Shown here: in pieces, positions 9,002-17,682 of the stretch
Position numbering within the stretch: position 1 is the first letter of the stretch
Layout: each line of letters starts with the position of its first letter
Notes under the pieces: model-generated
The model's database searches: none
Seen by the model: the letters and a program-made list of their open reading frames with translations, nothing else
What the model was told of the DNA's origin: nothing
Translations under genes and position numbers: made by a program
Assembly (NCBI RefSeq): GCF_033042135.1
Contig: NZ_WBXM01000003.1
Span: 186,001 to 250,000, forward strand
Length of the DNA: 64,000 bases
Reading direction: 5' to 3'
Source of the DNA: Haloechinothrix sp033042135
GTDB lineage: Bacteria > Actinomycetota > Actinomycetes > Mycobacteriales > Pseudonocardiaceae

Positions 9002-9853
9002 ATGGCGACGGACGCCGACCGGATCGGCCGGGTAGCCACCACCGGCGCGCGGCGCGGGCTCACCCTGCGGGTGCTGCCGCCGGGTATGTACGCCGGGCGG
9101 GCAACCAAGGTACTGGAACGCTCGCTGCTGGTGGGCAGGAGGATGTGGCCGGTCTTCGTCTCCGGCATCGTCGAGCCGGTCTTCTACCTGCTGGCCTTCC
9201 AGGTCGGTTTCGGGGCCTTGGTGACCGAGGTGGTCGGCCCCGGCGGGGTAACGATGGACTACGCCGCTTTCGTCGCGCCCGCGCTGATGATGGCCTCGGC
9301 GATGAACGGGGCGGTCTACGACGCCACCTTCAACGTGTTCTTCAAGATCCGCCACGCCAAGGTCTACGACGGCATGCTGGCCACCCCGATCGGCCCGATG
9401 GACATCGCCATGGGTGAGATGAGCTGGTCGATGCTGCGGGGCGGGTTGTACGCGGCGGCGTTCCTCGCCGCGATCAGCGCGCTCGGGCTGGCGGGCTCGC
9501 CGTGGGTGCTGCTGCTGGTTCCGGTGGCGTTGCTTGTGGCGTTCACGTTCGCCGCGCTGGGGATGGCGTGCGTGACCTACATTCGTACGGTCTCGCAGTT
9601 CGACTACATCCAGCTCGCGGTGATGCCGCTGTTCCTATTCTCCGCCACGTTCTTCCCGCTGTCGGTGTACCCGGAACCGCTGCAGCTGCTGGTGCAGCTC
9701 TCTCCGCTGTACCACGGGGTGGAATTGGCCAGGGGGTTGTCGGTGGGGGTGCTGGACCCGATGATGGCGGGCCACGTGGCCTACCTGGTGGCGCTGTCGG
9801 CGCTGGGCCTGTGGGTGACCTCGCGTAGGCTGGCCGGCCTGCTGTTGCGGTAG
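9002..9853 (+). CDS. ABC-2 type permease, subunit 2
   Basis: A 283-residue membrane protein, a divergent paralog of the gene before it, with the matching LFSATFFPLSVYP motif near residues 214-226 and six predicted spans. An N-terminal cytoplasmic tail of about 40 residues is rich in Arg. It begins one base after the upstream stop, so the exporter is a three-gene unit of one ATPase and two distinct permeases. The 3' end lies 4 nt from the convergent SelW-like gene, leaving no room for a separate terminator. Confidence 0.88.
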   Translation: MATDADRIGRVATTGARRGLTLRVLPPGMYAGRATKVLERSLLVGRRMWPVFVSGIVEPVFYLLAFQVGFGALVTEVVGPGGVTMDYAAFVAPALMMASAMNGAVYDATFNVFFKIRHAKVYDGMLATPIGPMDIAMGEMSWSMLRGGLYAAAFLAAISALGLAGSPWVLLLVPVALLVAFTFAALGMACVTYIRTVSQFDYIQLAVMPLFLFSATFFPLSVYPEPLQLLVQLSPLYHGVELARGLSVGVLDPMMAGHVAYLVALSALGLWVTSRRLAGLLLR

Positions 9854-9857
9854 AGCC

Positions 9858-10142
9858 TCAGCGACGGTCCGCGTGTCCCAGATCCCGGTCCGGCGCGACC
9901 AGGTCGCGCACCAGCCGCTTGAGTTCGGTGAGTTCCGGGAACGCGCGTTGTTCGGCGCGGGACCAGACGCCGTGGCCGTCGACGCGGACCTCGAACACGC
10001 CGCCGGTGCCTGGGACGAGGGCGACTTCGCCGAGCTCCTCGCTGAACGTGGTGAGTAGCTCCTGGGCGAGCCACCCTGCTCTGAGGAGCCAGCGGCACTG
10101 AGTGCAGTACTCGATCTCCACTCGCGGCTGCCGTATGTCCAT
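9858..10142 (-). CDS. SelT/SelW/SelH (Rdx) family redox protein
   Basis: A 94-residue thioredoxin-like protein. The N-terminal strand VEIEYCTQC carries the CxxC motif at Cys13 and Cys16; in eukaryotic SelW one of these is selenocysteine. The conserved GGVFEVRVDG segment follows. The family is thought to act in thiol redox reactions, but its bacterial substrates are unknown. I chose ATG 10142 over GTG 10166 because a GATACT box ends 6 nt upstream of it, giving a leaderless start. It is transcribed divergently from the DUF488 gene. Confidence 0.85.
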   Translation of the reverse strand: MDIRQPRVEIEYCTQCRWLLRAGWLAQELLTTFSEELGEVALVPGTGGVFEVRVDGHGVWSRAEQRAFPELTELKRLVRDLVAPDRDLGHADRR

Positions 10143-10148
10143 GGCTCC

Positions 10149-10156
10149 AGTATCGT
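10149..10156. promoter_or_regulatory. Overlapping divergent -10 boxes
   Basis: AGTATCGT carries two -10 candidates: GATACT on the minus strand (10154-10149), 6 nt before the SelW-like ATG, and TATCGT on the plus strand (10151-10156), upstream of the DUF488 gene. RNA polymerase could not occupy both at once. Confidence 0.35.
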
Positions 10157-10198
10157 CTCGGTTCACGGCACCGGCGACGCGTGTGAGAGTGAATCGTC

Positions 10199-10741
10199 AT
10201 GATGCTGCTGACCTTCGGCCACGGTACCGCGGAATCCACCGAGCTGTTGAGGCTGCTCCGCGATGCCGGTGTGGCACAGGTAGTCGACGTGCGCAGGGTT
10301 CCTGCCAGCAAGCGCAATCCGGATGTCGCCCACGATGCGATGTCGCGATGGCTGTCGACGGGTGGTATCGAGTACCGATGGGACGAGCGCCTTGGCGGCT
10401 GGCGCAAGGTGGTGCCGGACACGCTGGACACGGCCTTAGCCAACCGTGCGTTCTGCGGCTACGCCGGGCACATGCGTTCGGTGGAGTTTCTGGACGCCAT
10501 CGAGGCGCTGCTGTCGGGAGCGCGGCGGCAGCGAACCGCGATCATGTGCGCTGAATCGGTGTGGTGGCGGTGCCACCGCAAGCTGATCGCCGACTTCCTG
10601 GTGTTGGCGCGCGGGGTGGACGTGTGGCACCTGATGCACGACGGCACGTTCCAGGAGCACCGGCCGAGTGAGGAAGCGCGATTGGTGCCGGAGGAACGAG
10701 TGTTGGTTTACGACGCCGACCAGCCACCGCTGACGCCGTAG
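10199..10741 (+). CDS. DUF488 family protein
   Basis: A 180-residue protein of the DUF488 family. The family signs are an N-terminal FGHGTAES, VVDVRRVPAS, and the cysteine motif CAESVWWRCHRKLIAD near residues 119-134. The molecular role of the family is not established; the conserved cysteines and histidine suggest metal or nucleic-acid related chemistry. GAGAG sits about 8 nt upstream of the ATG; a second ATG follows directly. The gene is divergent from the SelW-like gene with 56 nt between them and converges on the endonuclease V homolog. Confidence 0.85.
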   Translation: MMLLTFGHGTAESTELLRLLRDAGVAQVVDVRRVPASKRNPDVAHDAMSRWLSTGGIEYRWDERLGGWRKVVPDTLDTALANRAFCGYAGHMRSVEFLDAIEALLSGARRQRTAIMCAESVWWRCHRKLIADFLVLARGVDVWHLMHDGTFQEHRPSEEARLVPEERVLVYDADQPPLTP

Positions 10742-10844
10742 CACGCGGCGCAGGCGCCCGCCACGGGGCCAGCAGGGTGGTGGGTTGGTGGTGGTGTCGT
10801 GTTTCGGTACTTTCCAGTGACGCGACTCGACGCCGGAGAGCTCG

Positions 10845-11555
10845 CTACGGGCTCGCGTTGGTAGCCCGCGCCTGCCGTGCCTGCCGTGCCAGTCGCCTGG
10901 CCTCCCGCACCGGCCCTGGCGTGCGATGGTGCCCGGTGCCGAGCACGACTCGGGCCGCGGTATCGGCATCGGTGCGCCAGGCCGCGTGCACCGCCACCGG
11001 TCTGCGGCCCGCTCGCATGCGCAGCCAGTGCCCCACGAGCTCGCCGTCATGCAGCAGGGGGCTGGTGGCGCCCCGCTCGTCCGAGGGACAAGGTCCGCTC
11101 GCCAGCAGCGGACGGTGGGTGACGCCGATGGTGGGAAGCCCGAGGACGGCCCCGAGGTGCAGCGCCAATCCGCAGCGGCGCGGGTGGTCGCGCCCGGTGG
11201 CATCGACCAGCAGCACATCCGGGCTGTTCGGCAGGGCGAGGACCACCGATTCCAGGATCGGCCCCACCCGCAACGCCAGATGCCCCGGTTCGTATCGCCA
11301 GCCTGCCGTCCCGGTGACGGTGGCCCTGCCGTGGCATCGCTTGCCTCGGTAGAGCGCCGCCCCTGCCCACACCGGATCGCCTGCCGCGCCTGGGCCGGTG
11401 AGCCCGTGCGGGAACGCCGCGAAGCAGCCTGCCACCAGCGGCCGGGGCTGCGCCCGCCAGGCTGGTGGCCGGGCACGGGCGAGCGCGTCCTGCCGCGCGT
11501 ACAGCTCGACCGGGGAACCCGGCCAGGTCCCCGGATCCGCTCCCGCCGCCGTCAT
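10845..11555 (-). CDS. Endonuclease V homolog lacking two metal ligands
   Basis: A 236-residue member of the endonuclease V (Nfi) family, which normally nicks DNA or RNA next to inosine. The fold is recognisable from YEPGHLALR, VDATGRDHPRRCGLALHLG and GLPTIGVTHRPL. Of the three acidic metal ligands, only the Asp of VDATGRDHPRR remains. The first Asp (family AGVDLSF) is replaced in AGCFAAF, and the Glu of family FRE is Val in ALRVGP. The late PGHR motif is also altered (HAAWRTD). It is probably not an active nuclease; a binding-only role is possible. It begins 4 nt after the subtilase stop, so the two genes are likely co-transcribed. Confidence 0.8.
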   Translation of the reverse strand: MTAAGADPGTWPGSPVELYARQDALARARPPAWRAQPRPLVAGCFAAFPHGLTGPGAAGDPVWAGAALYRGKRCHGRATVTGTAGWRYEPGHLALRVGPILESVVLALPNSPDVLLVDATGRDHPRRCGLALHLGAVLGLPTIGVTHRPLLASGPCPSDERGATSPLLHDGELVGHWLRMRAGRRPVAVHAAWRTDADTAARVVLGTGHHRTPGPVREARRLARQARQARATNASP

Positions 11556-11559
11556 ATCG

Positions 11560-13047
11560 TCATGACGGTCCGACGCCGGCTCCTGCCGAGTCCGCCGTGG
11601 ACAGTGCGGTGTAGGCGTCGACGAGCCCGTGCCCGTAGAAACCGTTGTAGCCGGAGTAACCGCTGCAGTAGGCGTCCTGCCTGCCGTTGCCGCTGACGTC
11701 GTAGTCGGCGGGACAGGCGAGATCGGCCGCGCTCGCGGTCAGCGCCGAGGCGATGCGCTCTGGGTCGTAGTCGGGGTTCGCCGAGGCGATCAGCGCCGCG
11801 ACCCCCGTGGCGTGCGGTGCGGCCATCGACGAGCCACAGATCCGGGTATACCCGCCCGGCACGGTCGACAGGACGCAGGTACGTTCGTCACCCCCCGGCG
11901 CTGCCGTCGCGATCACCCCGAGGCCGTACGAGCTGTAGCCTGCCTTGCGCTCTGCGGCATCCACCGCGGAGATGGTGACCATCGAGCGCAGGCTCGCGGG
12001 CAGCGCCTGGCAGCCATCCCCGCCGGAGGTGGCGGGGGAGAGGTCGACGCCATCGTTGGTGGCCGCGGCGATGTTGAGGGTCCCGCCCGAGTTGGCGTGG
12101 TCGGCGGCGCGCGCGACGGCTTCCCGGACCGTATCGACGTCCTCGCCGGTAGCGCAGGACAGCGACCACGGATCGACCACGTAGCTGGAGTTGGTCACCG
12201 CCATCCCGTTGTCCGCAGCCCACATCAGGCCACACACTACGGCCTCGGGGTCGGCGAAGCCCCGGCCACCGATCACCTTGATCGAGGCCAGGGTGACTCC
12301 CGGGGCGACACCGGTGATGCCCTCGCCGTCGTCGGCGGCAGCGATGGTCCCCGCGACATGAGTGCCGTGCGGTGAGGTGTCGGGCGCCGCGACGTCGCTG
12401 CCGGTTCGCGGCGCCCCCGACAGGCAGTCGACCGAGAGATCCTCGTCGACCGATCCCGCCAGGTCCGGGTGCCGCGGGTCGATGCCGGAGTCGAGCACAC
12501 CCACGATCACGTCCGGGTCGCCCCGGCTGATCGTGTGCGCCTGCGGCGCGTTGATCATCTCCATGTTCCACTGCTCGCTCGTGCGATCGTCCGCAGGAAC
12601 CGTGGCCGGATCGGTCGGTCGTAGTTCCGGCCGTTCGCCCGTCGTGGTGTGTCGCGACGGTGAGTCCGCTGCCGCGAGCGTGCGCTCGTGCTGCGCGCTG
12701 AACGAACGGGCACCATCGGGCAGCCGGGCCGCGAACCCGGGGTCGGCGGACGTGGCCACGGCGACGGCGATCTCCGGGTAGTAAGCGGTGCTCCGGCCGC
12801 ACGCGTCGGTGACGGCATCGTCCGCGCGACGCTGCTGTGTACCTTCCGGGAACACCACGATGTGCCGCAGTGGCGTCCCGGACTCGCGGCAGGGGCCCTC
12901 ACCGGTCACCGTGGTATCTGTCGCCACCGCGGGGTCGAGCTCGTGCGCGCTCGTGGTCACCTGTGCGTGCGCCAGCGGGAGGGTAGTGCACACCAGCACC
13001 ACACCGGTGCCTGCCACGGCGCGAACAGGCAACCTCAACGAAGCCAT
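11560..13047 (-). CDS. Secreted S8 family serine protease (subtilase)
   Basis: A 495-residue exported protease. A signal peptide ends at AHA near residue 28, then a propeptide-like region precedes the catalytic domain. The triad is visible: Asp176 in VGVLDSGID, His217 in SPHGTHVAGT and Ser397 in GSSMAAPHATG, with the oxyanion Asn321 in AATNDG. Several cysteines suggest disulfides. The extracellular product probably degrades proteins. The reading frame stays open far upstream, but the signal peptide and a leaderless-type promoter 8 nt before ATG 13047 fix the start. The endonuclease V homolog follows after 4 nt. Confidence 0.93.
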   Translation of the reverse strand: MASLRLPVRAVAGTGVVLVCTTLPLAHAQVTTSAHELDPAVATDTTVTGEGPCRESGTPLRHIVVFPEGTQQRRADDAVTDACGRSTAYYPEIAVAVATSADPGFAARLPDGARSFSAQHERTLAAADSPSRHTTTGERPELRPTDPATVPADDRTSEQWNMEMINAPQAHTISRGDPDVIVGVLDSGIDPRHPDLAGSVDEDLSVDCLSGAPRTGSDVAAPDTSPHGTHVAGTIAAADDGEGITGVAPGVTLASIKVIGGRGFADPEAVVCGLMWAADNGMAVTNSSYVVDPWSLSCATGEDVDTVREAVARAADHANSGGTLNIAAATNDGVDLSPATSGGDGCQALPASLRSMVTISAVDAAERKAGYSSYGLGVIATAAPGGDERTCVLSTVPGGYTRICGSSMAAPHATGVAALIASANPDYDPERIASALTASAADLACPADYDVSGNGRQDAYCSGYSGYNGFYGHGLVDAYTALSTADSAGAGVGPS

Positions 13048-13055
13048 AGCTGCGC

Positions 13056-13084
13056 ACGGTAGCCACTTCGGTTCCCTGCGACAA
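13056..13084 (-). promoter_or_regulatory. Promoter of the subtilase gene
   Basis: TTGTCG (13084-13079), a 17-nt spacer and TACCGT (13061-13056) read on the minus strand. The -10 ends 8 nt before the ATG, implying a leaderless or near-leaderless mRNA. Confidence 0.45.
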
Positions 13085-13812
13085 GTGGGGCGGCCGCTGT
13101 TCTTGTCGTTACCCCGGCAGGGTGCGGGTGACCGGCGCGCGGTCTGTCGGCTCGTGAGATGAATAACCCGACTTGGAAGTAGGCACGGTCTGCTGACCCT
13201 TGCAGGGAGGCGGCGCGCGAGCCACCGAGTGACACGCGACGGCGCGACGGTATGGGATACTGAACCTGATCGCCGGACCGGGCGTCTCCGGGTGTACCAC
13301 GCAGTGGGAGGGCGCGGTGCGGGGATCCAGCGGCTTCTCGCGCGTGACACCGCGTCGTCGCCACCCCGCGTGGCTCGACGATGGGGAGCGAGGCCGAGGT
13401 CAGTGGGCCACGGAGGGGTCGCTGCGGAGGTAACCGCTCGCTCGGTGTCCCGCCTGGCGGGCGGTGGGAGACAAGGATTCCCGTTGTGGGGTACCCCACA
13501 GCGGCATACAACAGAACCAAGCATGCCGGTAGGGCTGCTCACCATCGGCCCGTTCGGTTTCCGTGACGGGGCTCGTGGCAGCCGGTGGCGAGCGGGTGCG
13601 GAGATCGAACGTCGACGCCGACCCGGTGAAGGTGTGGACCTACCGACAAGTGAAGGCGATAAGCGCGCCGCCGCTACCCGCTCCGGCAGGTGGTCGGCGC
13701 ACTTCGGACAAGAGGCAGAAAGGGGTCCCTGCGCGGCCGCATCCGCAACCAGCCGCCCGCCCGCCCGGCGGTGCTGGCGAGGTCCGGATGCGCCCGGGGG
13801 CGGAGGAGTTAT
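13085..13812 (+). other. Long non-coding leader upstream of rne
   Basis: No convincing gene is found in these 728 bases; open frames here lack ribosome sites and recognisable protein character. The stretch probably holds the rne promoter and a long 5' untranslated region. GATACT at 13256-13261 is a weak -10 candidate. A 24-nt inverted repeat at 13481-13504 is the main structure. Long rne leaders are known in mycobacteria and in E. coli, where the leader mediates autoregulation; such a role here is inference. Confidence 0.5.
13481..13504. repeat. 24-nt inverted repeat in the rne leader
   Basis: The core TGTGGGGTACCCCACA (13485-13500) is a perfect 16-bp palindrome. Three further pairs and one G-U wobble extend it to 13481-13504. 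It could be a protein operator or, in RNA, a dimerising or hairpin element. Confidence 0.7.
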
Positions 13813-16812
13813 ATGACGAACACAGGAGAGCCCGCCGGTAATGCAGGCGGGGATACCAGCACACCTGCGTCCGATTGGGCATCCGAGCTGCCCGCACGGA
13901 TCAGGGTGCACGCTCTGGCGAAGCTGCTCGGATCCACGAGCAAGCACGTTCTCGGCACGCTGAGTGATCTCGGGGAGAGCGCACGCAGCCCCCAGTCGAG
14001 CGTGTCCCGCGATGTCGCCCTCCGGGTCGCCGAAGCCCTCGGTACCCAGGGAGGTGGTACGCAGACCGCTCCGCAGGTGGACACCGAAGTCGACCAGCCG
14101 GGCGGGGCCGAGGCCCCGGACGCCGGTAGCGATGCCGGAACCACTGCCGGCCAGCAGCGGTCCGAGTCCTCGCGGCAGCCCGCGGCGGCCGCCCCACACG
14201 TGCCCCAATTCACGCCCCCGTCGCCGGTTTTCCTGCCGCCGGAGCCCAGCTCGGCGGCAGCGCAGGCGAGCGGGTCCGACCAGGTATCGGAGCAGCCAGG
14301 AACCAGCGCCGGAGGCGGTGCGAGCGCGGCTGGCGCCGGTAGGGCGAACCGCGAGACCGGCGACGATGCCGCCGGTGACGTCGGTGACGGCGGTGATGAC
14401 GGTGATGACGGTGGCTCGCGGCGGCGACGCAGGCGTGGCCGCCGCGGTCGCGGCAGGGGCAAGGGCGGCGACGAGAGCCAGGGCACGACGCAGGACGACG
14501 ACGCAGGCGTTGCCACCAAGCAGGCCAAACAGGGTGAGCCTGCCCGAGCCAAGCAGGCAGCTCAAGCAGAGCAAGCTGAGCAGGCGCAGGACGAGACGAC
14601 CGGCCGCGGCAGCGAACAGGCCGGCTCGGGCGATGACGGCGAGACCCCTGCGGAGTCCGGCGGCGGGGACCAGTCCGATGCCTCCACCCGGCGGCGGCGC
14701 AGGCGCAGGAGGCGGAAGGGCTCCGGCGATGACTCCGGCTCCGGTGACGACTCCTCAGGTGCTGCCAGCAACGGTGAGCAGGACAGCTCAGACGACCAGG
14801 TGCGCAGTGTGCGCGGCTCCACGCGGCTGGAGGCGAAGCGGCAGCGCCGGAGGGACGGTCGCGAAGCTGGCCGCAAACGTGCCCCCGTGCTGTCCGAGTC
14901 GGAGTTCCTCGCCCGGCGGGAGTCCGTCGAGCGGACCATGGTCATCAAGGAGAGCGCCGCCAACGGTGCCTCCGGTCACGGCAAGAACTCCGGGAAGGAC
15001 CGCACCACCCAGATCGCCGTGCTGGAAGACGGCATGCTCGTCGAGCACTTCGTGACCTCGGCTGGCTCCGGGTCGATCGTCGGCAACGTTTACCTCGGTC
15101 GGGTACAGAACGTGCTGCCCAGCATGGAGGCCGCCTTCGTCGACATCGGCCGTGGCCGCAACGCCGTGCTGTACGCGGGCGAGGTCGACTGGGACGCCGC
15201 GGGCCTCGAGGGCAAGTCACGCAAGATCGAGCAGGCACTCAACACCGGCGACACCGTGCTGGTCCAGGTCACGAAGGATCCAGCCGGGCACAAGGGCGCG
15301 CGGTTGACCACCCAGATCTCGCTTCCCGGGCGTTTCCTCGTCTATGTGCCGGGCGGCGGTGCGACCGGGATCTCCCGCAAGCTCCCGGAGAACGAGCGCC
15401 GCAGGCTCAAGGACATCCTTAAGCGCGTGGTACCCGAGGACGCCGGTGTGATCATCCGGACCGCGTCGGAGGGAATCAGCGAGTCCGAGATCGAACGCGA
15501 CGTGCGGCGGTTGCAGGCTCAGTGGGAGATCATCAAGGAGAAATCCGACAGCGCTCGCGGTGCCTCTGGTAACGCCAAGGGAGCGCCGTCACTGCTCTAC
15601 GAAGAGCCCGACCTGCTCATCAAGGTCGTTCGAGACCTGTTCACTGAGGACTTCGCCAAGCTCGTCGTGCAGGGCTCGGTCGCGTGGGAAACCGTCGACG
15701 CCTACGTGCAGCACGTGGCGCCCGACCTGACGGCGCGTCTCGAACGTTACGTCGGTAAGGGCGACGTCTTCGACGATTACCGTATCCACGAGCAGGTCAC
15801 CAAGGCGCTCGATCGCAAGGTGTGGTTGCCGTCCGGTGGCTACCTCGTCATCGACCGCACCGAGGCGATGACGGTGATCGACGTCAACACGGGCAAGTTC
15901 ACCGGATCGGGTGGCAATCTCGAAGAGACGGTGACCAGGAACAACCTCGAGGCGGCCGAGGAGATCGTGCGGCAGCTGCGGTTGCGCGACATCGGCGGCA
16001 TCATCGTGATCGATTTCATCGATATGGTGCTGGAGTCCAACAGGGATCTGGTGCTGCGTAGGCTCACTGAGTGCCTCGGCAGGGATCGCACGCGTCACCA
16101 GGTCGCCGAAGTGACGTCGCTGGGACTCGTCCAGATGACCAGGAAGCGGATCGGTACCGGCCTGCTCGAGGCGTTCTCCCGGGCCTGTGAACACTGCAAA
16201 GGGCGCGGTGCGGTGGTCAGTACCGAACCGCACGCCCACGAGCACCCGCCGAGTGAGAGCGGCAAGCAAGGCAAGCAACGCGGGAAGGGAAAGGCAAAGG
16301 ACGAGGACACCTCGCGCGCCGAAGTCCCGGCTGGCGGGCGTCGGGAATCCGCGGTGTCCGCGGTTCAGGCCATGGCCAACGCTTCGAAGCTCGCAGCGGC
16401 CAAGGGCGCCGCCGATACCGAGGGCGCGCAGGAAGCCACCCCCGACACCCCCGACACCTCCGACACCTCCGAAGTCGCCGAGGTCGCCGAAGTGGCTGTC
16501 GGGACCGCCGAGCACGCGGCAGCGGCGGCCTCAGCAGTGACGGCGGACACCCCTGCTGAGTCAGCTGAACCGGCCGGAGAGCAGGCCACCGTGCCAGGCG
16601 CGGTGGCGACCGGGGGGAAGCGGGACGCCTCCCAGCACGACAGGAGCGGTGACTCGGGGTCCGCAGGCGATTCCGCTGCGACGGCCACCGCCGAGCTGCC
16701 CGCTCGGACCGGCCGCCCTGTGCGAAAGAGGGCGCGCCGGACGGCATCGCGGCCCGCGGGCCCCCCGGTAGGCGCGTCGGCGACCTCGTCGGGTGACGAT
16801 GACAGTTCGTGA
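13813..16812 (+). CDS. rne: Ribonuclease E/G
   Basis: A 999-residue endoribonuclease that processes rRNA and turns over mRNA. Order: a short helical module like the N-terminal domain of IF-2 (residues 31-54), a long disordered region with acidic and Arg-rich blocks, an S1 domain from about residue 419, the 5'-sensor and DNase I-like catalytic region, and a second disordered tail. Catalytic aspartates are Asp690 (VIDVNTG) and Asp734 (IDFIDM). The Zn-link pair is Cys792/Cys795 (CEHC). The catalytic core sits centrally, as in other actinobacterial enzymes, with degradosome-type tails on both sides. GGAGGAG lies 5 nt before ATG 13813. Confidence 0.96.
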   Translation: MTNTGEPAGNAGGDTSTPASDWASELPARIRVHALAKLLGSTSKHVLGTLSDLGESARSPQSSVSRDVALRVAEALGTQGGGTQTAPQVDTEVDQPGGAEAPDAGSDAGTTAGQQRSESSRQPAAAAPHVPQFTPPSPVFLPPEPSSAAAQASGSDQVSEQPGTSAGGGASAAGAGRANRETGDDAAGDVGDGGDDGDDGGSRRRRRRGRRGRGRGKGGDESQGTTQDDDAGVATKQAKQGEPARAKQAAQAEQAEQAQDETTGRGSEQAGSGDDGETPAESGGGDQSDASTRRRRRRRRRKGSGDDSGSGDDSSGAASNGEQDSSDDQVRSVRGSTRLEAKRQRRRDGREAGRKRAPVLSESEFLARRESVERTMVIKESAANGASGHGKNSGKDRTTQIAVLEDGMLVEHFVTSAGSGSIVGNVYLGRVQNVLPSMEAAFVDIGRGRNAVLYAGEVDWDAAGLEGKSRKIEQALNTGDTVLVQVTKDPAGHKGARLTTQISLPGRFLVYVPGGGATGISRKLPENERRRLKDILKRVVPEDAGVIIRTASEGISESEIERDVRRLQAQWEIIKEKSDSARGASGNAKGAPSLLYEEPDLLIKVVRDLFTEDFAKLVVQGSVAWETVDAYVQHVAPDLTARLERYVGKGDVFDDYRIHEQVTKALDRKVWLPSGGYLVIDRTEAMTVIDVNTGKFTGSGGNLEETVTRNNLEAAEEIVRQLRLRDIGGIIVIDFIDMVLESNRDLVLRRLTECLGRDRTRHQVAEVTSLGLVQMTRKRIGTGLLEAFSRACEHCKGRGAVVSTEPHAHEHPPSESGKQGKQRGKGKAKDEDTSRAEVPAGGRRESAVSAVQAMANASKLAAAKGAADTEGAQEATPDTPDTSDTSEVAEVAEVAVGTAEHAAAAASAVTADTPAESAEPAGEQATVPGAVATGGKRDASQHDRSGDSGSAGDSAATATAELPARTGRPVRKRARRTASRPAGPPVGASATSSGDDDSS

Positions 16813-16820
16813 CGTACACG

Positions 16821-16868
16821 GCGTGCGCCGGGGGATCGGGTGGGCCTCCCTGCCACCCCGGTGCACGC
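16821..16868 (+). terminator. Hairpin terminator after rne
   Basis: A 13-bp stem (16821-16833 with 16856-16868, one G-U pair) closes a 22-nt loop, starting 9 nt after the rne stop. There is no U-tract, as is common in actinobacterial terminators. Confidence 0.6.
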
Positions 16869-16885
16869 ACCGTACGGCGAGCACG

Positions 16886-16891
16886 TAACCT
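16886..16891 (+). promoter_or_regulatory. Candidate -10 box for rplU-rpmA
   Basis: TAACCT just after the rne hairpin would give a start near 16899 and a leader of about 100 nt before rplU. No clear -35 box. Confidence 0.35.
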
Positions 16892-16997
16892 AGAGGAAGG
16901 CCCGCGGCCAGTGCGGGCGTGGTGCGCGCCAGCGGTCAGCGTTACCGCCGACCCGGCACGCACGTTCCCACCCACTGTCGAGTAAGCAGGAGCATCC

Positions 16998-17312
16998 GTG
17001 TCGGCGTACGCGATCGTCAAGACCGGCGGCAAGCAGTACAAGGTGTCCGTCGGCGACGTCCTCGAGGTGGAAAAGCTCGAGGGTGAGCCGGGTACCGAGC
17101 ACACCTTCCCAGCGGTGCTCGTGGTAAACGACGGCGCCGTCACCACGGACGCCGACGCGCTCGCGAAGGTCTCGGTTACCGGGAAGGTTCTCGAGCAGAC
17201 CAAGGGTCCCAAGATCCGCATTCACAAGTTCAAGAACAAGACCGGGTACCACAAGCGCCAGGGTCACCGCCAGCAGCTGACCCGCGTCGAGGTCACCGGT
17301 ATCAACGCGTAG
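16998..17312 (+). CDS. rplU: 50S ribosomal protein L21
   Basis: A 104-residue protein of normal length. The N-terminal YAIVKTGGKQYKVSVGD and the basic KFKNKTGYHKRQGHRQQ near the C-terminus are diagnostic. L21 binds 23S rRNA in the large subunit. The GTG start is preceded by AGCAGGAGC. It is followed by rpmA after 19 nt, the near-universal rplU-rpmA pairing. Confidence 0.98.
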   Translation: MSAYAIVKTGGKQYKVSVGDVLEVEKLEGEPGTEHTFPAVLVVNDGAVTTDADALAKVSVTGKVLEQTKGPKIRIHKFKNKTGYHKRQGHRQQLTRVEVTGINA

Positions 17313-17331
17313 GTAAGGAACCTGAGCAGCC

Positions 17332-17589
17332 ATGGCACACAAGAAGGGTGCATCAAGCTCCAAGAACGGCCGCGACTCCAATGCGAAGCGGCTCGGTGTC
17401 AAGCGCTTCGGTGGCCAGGTCGTGAACGCGGGCGAGATCCTGATCCGTCAGCGTGGCACCAAGTTCCACCCCGGCCTGAACGTCGGTCGTGGGGGCGACG
17501 ACACGTTGTTCGCGCTCTCCGCGGGCGCTGTGCAGTTCGGCCACAAGCGCGGCAAGAAGACAGTCAACATCGTCCCGGCCGAGCAGTAG
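17332..17589 (+). CDS. rpmA: 50S ribosomal protein L27
   Basis: An 85-residue protein beginning MAHKKGASSSKNGRDS, the flexible N-terminus that reaches the peptidyl-transferase centre. It has no cleavable N-terminal extension of the Firmicutes type. It is the second gene of the rplU operon and is separated from obg by 182 nt that hold a strong hairpin. Confidence 0.98.
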   Translation: MAHKKGASSSKNGRDSNAKRLGVKRFGGQVVNAGEILIRQRGTKFHPGLNVGRGGDDTLFALSAGAVQFGHKRGKKTVNIVPAEQ

Positions 17590-17682
17590 GAGCACCCGCC
17601 CGTACCGCACGGCAGGTACGGTACAGAGGCGGAAGCGCTCCTCCTGCCCCGGGCAGGCGGTTCACGGCCGCGACACACCTCG

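Noticed and set aside
14380..14420. Short tandem GATGACGGT-type repeat
   Set aside because: It encodes the acidic Asp/Gly run of RNase E and is ordinary low-complexity coding sequence.
13048..14574. A minus-strand frame continuous with the subtilase gene, running back into rne
   Set aside because: The subtilase has a clear signal peptide starting at 13047, and the upstream part is antisense to rne with no protein character.
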